From Thermopetrobacter sp964430935 (GTDB lineage Bacteria > Pseudomonadota > Alphaproteobacteria > Rhizobiales > Aestuariivirgaceae): a stretch of 8,840 nucleotides of DNA. Where the stretch lies: positions 1 to 8,840 of the forward strand of contig CAYSHK010000067.1 in assembly GCA_964430935.1 (NCBI GenBank). The letters are read 5' to 3'. The notes under the pieces are model-generated. The model was not told where the DNA came from. It made no database searches and worked only from the letters and a program-made list of their open reading frames with translations. Positions 5,898 to 8,840 of this stretch are shown in pieces; position 1 is the stretch's first letter, and each line of letters begins with the position of its first letter. The position numbers were made by a program, and so were the translations under genes.

Positions 5898-6365
5898 ATG
5901 ACCCGCAAGCAGCAGCGCACGGTTCTGATCGTCTCCGCCCTGGCCTTCCTGGGCGTGGCGGTGGGGCTCATCCTGTATGCCCTGCGGGATACGATCGTCT
6001 TCTTCTACACGCCGTCGGAAGTCGTGGAGAAGCACATCCAGCCGGGAACCCGCCTGAGACTCGGCGGCCTCGTGGAAAAGGGGTCGATCGTCAAGGGCGA
6101 CGGAGGAGTGATCCATTTCGCCATCACCGACACGGACAAGGTGATGAAGGTCACGTTCAAGGGGGTTCTGCCGGATCTGTTCAGGGAAGGGCAGGGCGTC
6201 GTGGCCGAGGGCGTGCTCAATCCCGACGGTACCTTCCGGGCCGATACCGTTCTCGCCAAGCACGACGAGAACTACATGCCGCGCGAGGTGGCCGACGCCC
6301 TGAAGAAGAAGGGATACTGGCAGCATGCGGATGACGGGGCGCAGCAGAAGGAGATGACGCAATGA
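5898..6365 (+). CDS. ccmE: Periplasmic heme chaperone CcmE (CycJ)
   Basis: The product is 155 residues from ATG 5898, chosen because AAGGAG at 5884-5889 stands in front and the protein then begins with the usual basic MTRKQQR. An in-frame ATG at 5853 would add 15 unusual residues. CcmE binds heme covalently in the periplasm after CcmC loads it, and passes it to CcmF. It has an N-terminal membrane anchor (about 7-28), the FFYTPSEV motif (about 35-42) and an OB-fold beta-barrel. The heme-binding His122 with Tyr126 lies in KHDENYMP (HxxxY form), followed by a short, charged flexible tail. Length and motifs are normal. The stop overlaps the ccmF start (ATGA), so the two are translationally coupled. 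Confidence 0.97.
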   Translation: MTRKQQRTVLIVSALAFLGVAVGLILYALRDTIVFFYTPSEVVEKHIQPGTRLRLGGLVEKGSIVKGDGGVIHFAITDTDKVMKVTFKGVLPDLFREGQGVVAEGVLNPDGTFRADTVLAKHDENYMPREVADALKKKGYWQHADDGAQQKEMTQ

Positions 6366-8350
6366 TCGTCGAACTCGGCCATTTCGCCCTCGTTCTCGCC
6401 TTCGCCGTAGCCGTCTACCAGACCGTGGTGCCGCTGTACGGCGCGATGCGCGGGTCGTCCCGGCTCATGAACGTCGCCGCTCCGGCGGCGGCCGTTCAGT
6501 TCGTCCTGGTGATGATCGCCTTCGCCGCGCTGATATGGGCCTATGTCAACTCCGACTTCTCAGTGGTCAACGTCTGGGCCAACTCCCATACGGCGAAGCC
6601 GCTGCTCTACAAGGTCACGGGCGTGTGGAGCAACCATGAGGGGTCGATGCTGCTGTGGGTGTGGATCCTCGCACTCTTCGGGCTGGCCATCGCCGTTTTC
6701 TCCGGCAATCTGCCGCAGTCGCTGAAGGCCCGCGTGCTGGGCGTCCAGGGCTCCATATCCGTGGCCTTCCTGCTGTACATCGTCACGGTGTCCAATCCCT
6801 TCGAGCGCATCCCCCCGGACCGGGTTCCCATGCAGGGCAGGGGCATCAATCCGATCCTCCAGGATCCGGCGCTGGCCTTCCATCCGCCACTTCTCTATGC
6901 CGGATACGTGGGCTTCTCCGTGGCCTTCTCGTTCGCCCTCGCGGCCCTCATGGAAGGCAAGGTGGATGCCGCCTGGGCCCGCTGGGTGCGGCCCTGGACC
7001 CTGGCGGCATGGATGTTCCTGACCGCGGGCATCGCCCTGGGCTCCTGGTGGGCCTACTACGAGCTGGGCTGGGGCGGCTGGTGGTTCTGGGATCCGGTCG
7101 AGAACGCCTCCCTCATGCCATGGCTGGCGGGAGTCGCCCTGCTGCATTCCGCGATCGTGGTCGAGAAGCGCAACGCCCTCAAGATCTGGACCATCCTTCT
7201 GGCCATCGTCGCCTTCTCGCTTTCGCTCATCGGCACCTTCCTCGTGCGCTCCGGCGTTCTGTCCTCCGTGCATGCCTTTGCCGTCGATCCCGAGCGCGGC
7301 GTCTTCATCCTGATGATCCTTCTGTTCTTCATCGGCGGTTCGTTCGTGCTCTACGCGGCGCGGGCCGGCAGCCTGAAGACCGGCGGGCTGTTCGCGCCGG
7401 TATCCCGCGAGGGTGCGCTGGTGGTCAACAATCTCCTGATGTCGGCGGCGGCCGCGGCGGTGTTCATCGGTACCCTGTTCCCCCTTGTCTACGAGGCGGT
7501 GACGGGCGGAGGAAAGATCACGGTGGGCGCGCCCTACTTCAATTTCACCTTCGGAATTCTGATGATCCCGCTTCTGGTTCTCATACCCGTGGGGCCGATG
7601 CTGTCCTGGAAGCGGGCGGACCTGGGAGCGGCCATGAAGCGCCTGTGGGTGGCGGCGGCCGCCTCCCTGATCGTGGTGCCGCTGATCATCCTTTTCGCGA
7701 AGGGGTCCGTCCTGGCCGCGCTCGGCATCGCGATCGGCACGTGGATCATCGCCGGCTCCATCGAGGAGCTGGCTCAACGGATCAAACTGTTCAAATGCCC
7801 TCTGGGCACCTCGTTGCGGCGGTTGTGGAACATCCCGGGGCAGGCTCTCGGCATGACCCTGGCCCATGTGGGCATGGGTTTCGTCATGCTGGGCATCGTC
7901 GTCTCCTCCACCTGGAAGGAGGAGGTGATCACTTCTCTGAAGGCCGGAGAGGCCGTGCGGATCGCCGGATACGAAGTGAAGTTCCTCGACGAAAGGCAGG
8001 AGACGGGTCCGGACTATGTTGCCGAACAGGCGCATTTCGACGTTCTGGAGAACGGCAGGAAGATCGCCACGCTCTATTCCGAAAAACGCACCTTCGTGGC
8101 CCGTCGCGGCATGCCGACGACGGAGGTCGGGCTGTTGCATTTCTTCAGTGGTGATCTCTACGTGGCCATCGGCGACCGGGACAACCGCGGACGCGTCGTG
8201 CGGATCTACTTCCATCCGTTCATCTGGATGATGTGGCTGGGCGGCATCCTGATGTTCCTCGGTGGTTTCGTGTCCCTGATGGACCGCCGTTTCCGCGTCG
8301 GCGTGCCGAAGACGGCGCGGGACCGGCTTGCGGCCCAGCCGGCCGAATGA
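6362..8350 (+). CDS. ccmF: Heme lyase subunit CcmF (CycK)
   Basis: The product is 662 residues, the usual family length. CcmF is the large inner-membrane protein that takes heme from holo-CcmE and attaches it to the CXXCH motif of apocytochrome c together with CcmH and CcmI. The tryptophan-rich WWD heme-handling motif is clear (about 237-254, GWGGWWFWDPVENASLMPW). The four His that are conserved in the family are present: His174 (LAFHPPLLY), His262 (LLHSAI), His304 (SSVHAF) and His502 (LAHVGMG). A dozen or more hydrophobic segments span the protein, with a soluble periplasmic domain at about 518-615 before the last helix (about 619-638). The start at 6362 overlaps the ccmE stop and has AAGGAG at 6348-6353. 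No damage or missing motif is seen. Confidence 0.98.
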   Translation: MIVELGHFALVLAFAVAVYQTVVPLYGAMRGSSRLMNVAAPAAAVQFVLVMIAFAALIWAYVNSDFSVVNVWANSHTAKPLLYKVTGVWSNHEGSMLLWVWILALFGLAIAVFSGNLPQSLKARVLGVQGSISVAFLLYIVTVSNPFERIPPDRVPMQGRGINPILQDPALAFHPPLLYAGYVGFSVAFSFALAALMEGKVDAAWARWVRPWTLAAWMFLTAGIALGSWWAYYELGWGGWWFWDPVENASLMPWLAGVALLHSAIVVEKRNALKIWTILLAIVAFSLSLIGTFLVRSGVLSSVHAFAVDPERGVFILMILLFFIGGSFVLYAARAGSLKTGGLFAPVSREGALVVNNLLMSAAAAAVFIGTLFPLVYEAVTGGGKITVGAPYFNFTFGILMIPLLVLIPVGPMLSWKRADLGAAMKRLWVAAAASLIVVPLIILFAKGSVLAALGIAIGTWIIAGSIEELAQRIKLFKCPLGTSLRRLWNIPGQALGMTLAHVGMGFVMLGIVVSSTWKEEVITSLKAGEAVRIAGYEVKFLDERQETGPDYVAEQAHFDVLENGRKIATLYSEKRTFVARRGMPTTEVGLLHFFSGDLYVAIGDRDNRGRVVRIYFHPFIWMMWLGGILMFLGGFVSLMDRRFRVGVPKTARDRLAAQPAE

Positions 8351-8367
8351 CAGGGGAGGAAAGAGCC

Positions 8368-8840
8368 ATGCGCAAGTTCCTGTCCCTCTTTCTGGCGGTC
8401 GCGGCGTTCGTGCTGCTTTCGCAGGGCGGCGCCCGCGCGGTGGAGCCGTCGGAGATGCTGGACGATCCGAAGCTCGAGGCCCGCGCGCGCGCGCTGTCGA
8501 AGAATCTCCGCTGTCTCGTCTGTCAGAACGAGAGCATCGACGAGTCGAATGCCGATCTGGCGAAGGATCTGCGCATTCTTCTCCGCGAACGTCTCAAGGC
8601 GGGCGACACGGACGAGGAGGCCGTGCAGTACCTCGTGGACCGCTACGGCGAATACGTGCTCCTGAAGCCGCGGTTCGCGCCCCATACGCTGGTCCTGTGG
8701 ATCGGTCCGTTTCTCGTGCTTTTCATCGGCGCGTACGCGCTGTGGCGCGCCCGCAGGAAGGTGGCCGCCGCTCCGGCCGCGAAGAAGGTCGAGGCGGACC
8801 TCTCCGAGGAGGAGCGCAAACGCCTGGAAGAGCTTCTGAA
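8368..8840 (+). CDS. ccmH: Cytochrome c maturation protein CcmH (CycL), cut by window end
   Basis: 157 codons are visible before the window ends inside the gene. Full-length proteins of this kind are about 150-165 residues, so only the last few are missing. CcmH is a membrane-anchored thiol-disulfide protein that reduces the apocytochrome CXXCH cysteines before heme attachment and works with CcmF and CcmI. Visible parts are a signal peptide (about 1-24, ending GARA), the LRCLVCQN redox motif with Cys49 and Cys52, the family sequence SIDESNADLAKDLR after it, a helical domain ending YGEYVLLKPRF (about 93-103), and one membrane helix (about 105-126) followed by a charged cytoplasmic tail. ATG 8368 has GGGAGG at 8354-8359 and follows ccmF by 17 bp. 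No ccmG lies between ccmF and ccmH. Confidence 0.96.
   Translation, partial: MRKFLSLFLAVAAFVLLSQGGARAVEPSEMLDDPKLEARARALSKNLRCLVCQNESIDESNADLAKDLRILLRERLKAGDTDEEAVQYLVDRYGEYVLLKPRFAPHTLVLWIGPFLVLFIGAYALWRARRKVAAAPAAKKVEADLSEEERKRLEELL

Noticed and set aside
6560..8215. Long - strand open frame opposite ccmF, and a 499-codon + strand frame at 6655-8154
   Set aside because: Both are shadows of ccmF. They are rich in Gly, Arg, His and Asp, have no motif or ribosome site, and ccmF itself is unmistakable.

Overview
This is a GC-rich bacterial chromosomal window, and every gene I support lies on the + strand. The gene content points to an alphaproteobacterium. The cytochrome c maturation genes run ccmI-ccmE-ccmF-ccmH with no ccmG between ccmF and ccmH, which is the cycHJKL order known from rhizobia and relatives. 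A PepSY protein, OmpR-family regulator and PhoQ-type kinase lie just upstream. The genus cannot be told from the sequence alone.

Region 1 (1-1092) looks like the end of a phage-derived module. Small genes overlap tightly (207-228, then two ATGA overlaps at 431-434 and 724-727). They encode a possible one-helix peptide, a two-helix holin-like protein, a one-helix plus coiled-coil protein, and a staphylococcal-nuclease-fold nuclease with its catalytic residues intact and no signal peptide. A perfect 13-bp inverted repeat (568-602) sits inside the coiled-coil gene. The module may continue off the left edge. No integrase, tRNA or att site is visible.

Region 2 (1093-3859) is a signalling operon. 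A short spacer carries a candidate operator (TTCA direct repeats 11 bp apart interleaved with CATGTC/GACATG). It is followed by an exported PepSY-domain protein with an Arg/Pro-rich linker, a PhoP/OmpR-type response regulator and a PhoQ-like membrane histidine kinase. Gaps of 30 and 36 bp suggest one transcript.

Region 3 (3860-4290) is a 431-bp gap without a convincing protein gene. It contains a weak terminator-like hairpin just after the kinase, a promoter-like TTGATT/TATAGA pair, about 150 bp rich in short hairpins, and a very strong intrinsic terminator (4093-4127). This is the layout of a small independent RNA, although a long 3' UTR is also possible. A plain leader of about 160 bp then precedes ccmI.

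Region 4 (4291-8840) is the cytochrome c maturation operon. CcmI is an apocytochrome chaperone, here with a duplicated C-terminal module. CcmE is the periplasmic heme chaperone, CcmF the heme-ligation membrane protein and CcmH the thioredoxin-like apocytochrome reductant, cut by the window end. Together they deliver heme and reduced apocytochrome to the ligation complex on the periplasmic side of the inner membrane. The kinase-regulator pair beside them recalls the FeuP/FeuQ pair found near cycHJKL in rhizobia, but a regulatory link is only inferred here.
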